A stretch of 7,329 nt of DNA, from the NCBI GenBank assembly GCA_041742255.1, contig JBGSIZ010000360.1, forward strand, positions 1-7,329, in the 5' to 3' direction. The DNA comes from JBGSIZ01 sp041742255. GTDB lineage: Bacteria; Pseudomonadota; Alphaproteobacteria; Rhodobacterales; Rhodobacteraceae. A model generated the notes under the pieces. It did not search any database and had not been told where the DNA came from. It saw nothing but the letters and a program-made list of their open reading frames with translations. A program made the translations under genes and the position numbers. Within the stretch, counting starts at the first letter, position 1, and the number at the start of each line of letters is the position of its first letter. Positions 6,377 through 7,329 of the stretch are shown piece by piece.

Positions 6377-7329
6377 CACGCGTCTCCCCCTGTGGCGCGG
6401 GCAAGGCTAGCGCGCAGGCGGGCGTTCCGGTAGCCCCATTCACGCCAGTCGGCGGGGGCGGCAATTCCGGTATCCACACCAATGGACGCACAAACCGCCA
6501 ATATATCAGGCTGCGCCGCGGCAATGGCGGGCAACGCCCCGTCGCCCAAACCGCACATATAGTAGATGTCTAACGAAACCTCGGCCCGGTCCAGATTATA
6601 ACGGGCAATCACCCCGGCGACATTCACCAGCGACAGGGCGTAAAACGTGGCCACAGCAATCATGGCCAAGGCTGCGATCAACCACGCGGACCCCCGCCCC
6701 TGCCAGACCTGCATCAACATGGCGGCAATCCCGGCAGCCACCATCGCCATCCCGACAAATCCGGCAAACCGCACGCGGGTCAACCCGTAGGCATCCACAT
6801 ACAAATCCAGCCGCAACATGGCGGACACCATCAACACCACCGTTTGGGCCAACCAGACCAGCAACATCGCCCGCAGAACCGGGCGACCGGGCAAAAACGA
6901 CTGCGCGGTCAGGGCGAAAACGCCCGCCAAAACGGCCACACAGGCTAGCGGATAAGCCCCGCCATGGGCATATTGGGCATAGGTGACGCCTTCGGGCAAC
7001 CGGACCCCGCCCCACAGATAGGCCACATCGGTCAGGGTCTGCACAGCAAACAACAGGTTGAACAAGGCCAGCGCCCGCAGCACGGACCGGGCATTGACAA
7101 CGCCCAAGGACGGGCCGCGCGACAGGTCCGGCTGGATTTTCGCTACCGCAGGGGCACCCAACCGGGACGTCATCGCGGTCAACCGCACCGCAGGCCACGC
7201 TGCCACCGCGCAGATCACCCAGAACACCGTCCGGTCAATATCCAGCGCGGGTTGGGTCACGCGCCGGGCCGCAGCCTCGATCCAGCCAGACAACACCGGG
7301 TTGGCCGCCCCCAACAACGCCACGAACAC
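6376..7329 (-). CDS. DUF4173/DUF4153-type multi-helix membrane protein (N-terminus missing)
   Basis: Polytopic inner-membrane protein of unknown function. The window holds the last 317 residues; the frame is open at the edge and the first codon (GTG) reads as an internal Val, so the true start lies outside. About seven hydrophobic segments are visible, for example FWVICAVAAWPAV, ALFNLLFAVQTLTDVAYLW, ACVAVLAGVFALTA, AMLLVWLAQTVVLMVSAM, FAGFVGMAMVAAGIAAMLM and WLIAALAMIAVATFYALSL. Family-like signatures as I recall them are LFAVQTLTDVAYLWGG, LPEGVTYAQYAHGGAYPL and LDLYVDAYGLTRVRFAGFVGM. The soluble tail (about 245-317, DWREWGYRNARLRASLA) is probably exposed. Its TGA (6378-6376) overlaps the regulator's ATG, so the protein is made together with the two-component system and may feed it a signal, but that is inference. 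Which of the two DUF names applies needs a profile search. Confidence 0.82.
   Translation of the reverse strand: MFVALLGAANPVLSGWIEAAARRVTQPALDIDRTVFWVICAVAAWPAVRLTAMTSRLGAPAVAKIQPDLSRGPSLGVVNARSVLRALALFNLLFAVQTLTDVAYLWGGVRLPEGVTYAQYAHGGAYPLACVAVLAGVFALTAQSFLPGRPVLRAMLLVWLAQTVVLMVSAMLRLDLYVDAYGLTRVRFAGFVGMAMVAAGIAAMLMQVWQGRGSAWLIAALAMIAVATFYALSLVNVAGVIARYNLDRAEVSLDIYYMCGLGDGALPAIAAAQPDILAVCASIGVDTGIAAPADWREWGYRNARLRASLARATGGDA

Noticed and set aside
1..7329. Defence system, prophage, insertion sequence, CRISPR array or RNA gene.
   Set aside because: No transposase, integrase, nuclease or helicase motifs, no spaced repeats of array type, and no tRNA-like cloverleaf were seen on either strand.

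Overview
The window looks like a chromosomal segment of a GC-rich alphaproteobacterium, most likely of the Rhodobacterales/Roseobacter type. The grounds are high GC with G/C-ending codons, an AglR-like LacI regulator beside a GH13 alpha-glucosidase, a FOXRED1-like FAD oxidoreductase of the kind common in that group, and a DUF4173-type membrane protein. This placement rests on recalled family resemblance, not on a search.

Left part (1-2567): a divergent alpha-glucoside module. A LacI-family repressor (minus strand, GTG start at 750, C-terminus cut by the window edge) faces a GH13 alpha-glucosidase (plus strand, ATG at 931). The 180 bp between them are AT-richer than the rest and hold two inverted copies of one 15-bp motif, one beside each gene, plus plausible promoters for both. 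These look like operators for autorepression and for repression of the glucosidase. The glucosidase is split: its frame changes inside a run of eight G (1502-1509), just before the catalytic nucleophile. Both halves are otherwise well conserved. It may be a fresh pseudogene, a sequencing error, or a slippage site.

Middle part (2568-3905): a UUCG-capped hairpin follows the glucosidase. Next come a leader with an 11-nt-period direct repeat and an intact 398-residue FAD-dependent oxidoreductase of the DAO fold (plus strand). Its stop codon overlaps, tail to tail, the end of a minus-strand gene.

Right part (3898-7329, all minus strand): reading leftward, a DUF4173-type membrane protein (start outside the window), an OmpR-family response regulator, a histidine kinase with almost no periplasmic domain, and, after 59 nt, a six-helix membrane protein of unknown function. 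The first three overlap each other and are almost certainly one translationally coupled operon. The last may belong to it or may be set off by an inverted repeat in the gap.

No tRNA, rRNA, CRISPR array, insertion sequence, prophage or defence gene was seen. The window is largely ordinary chromosome. The best leads are the G8 frameshift, the paired operators, and the coupling of DUF4173 with a small-loop two-component system and a six-helix unknown.
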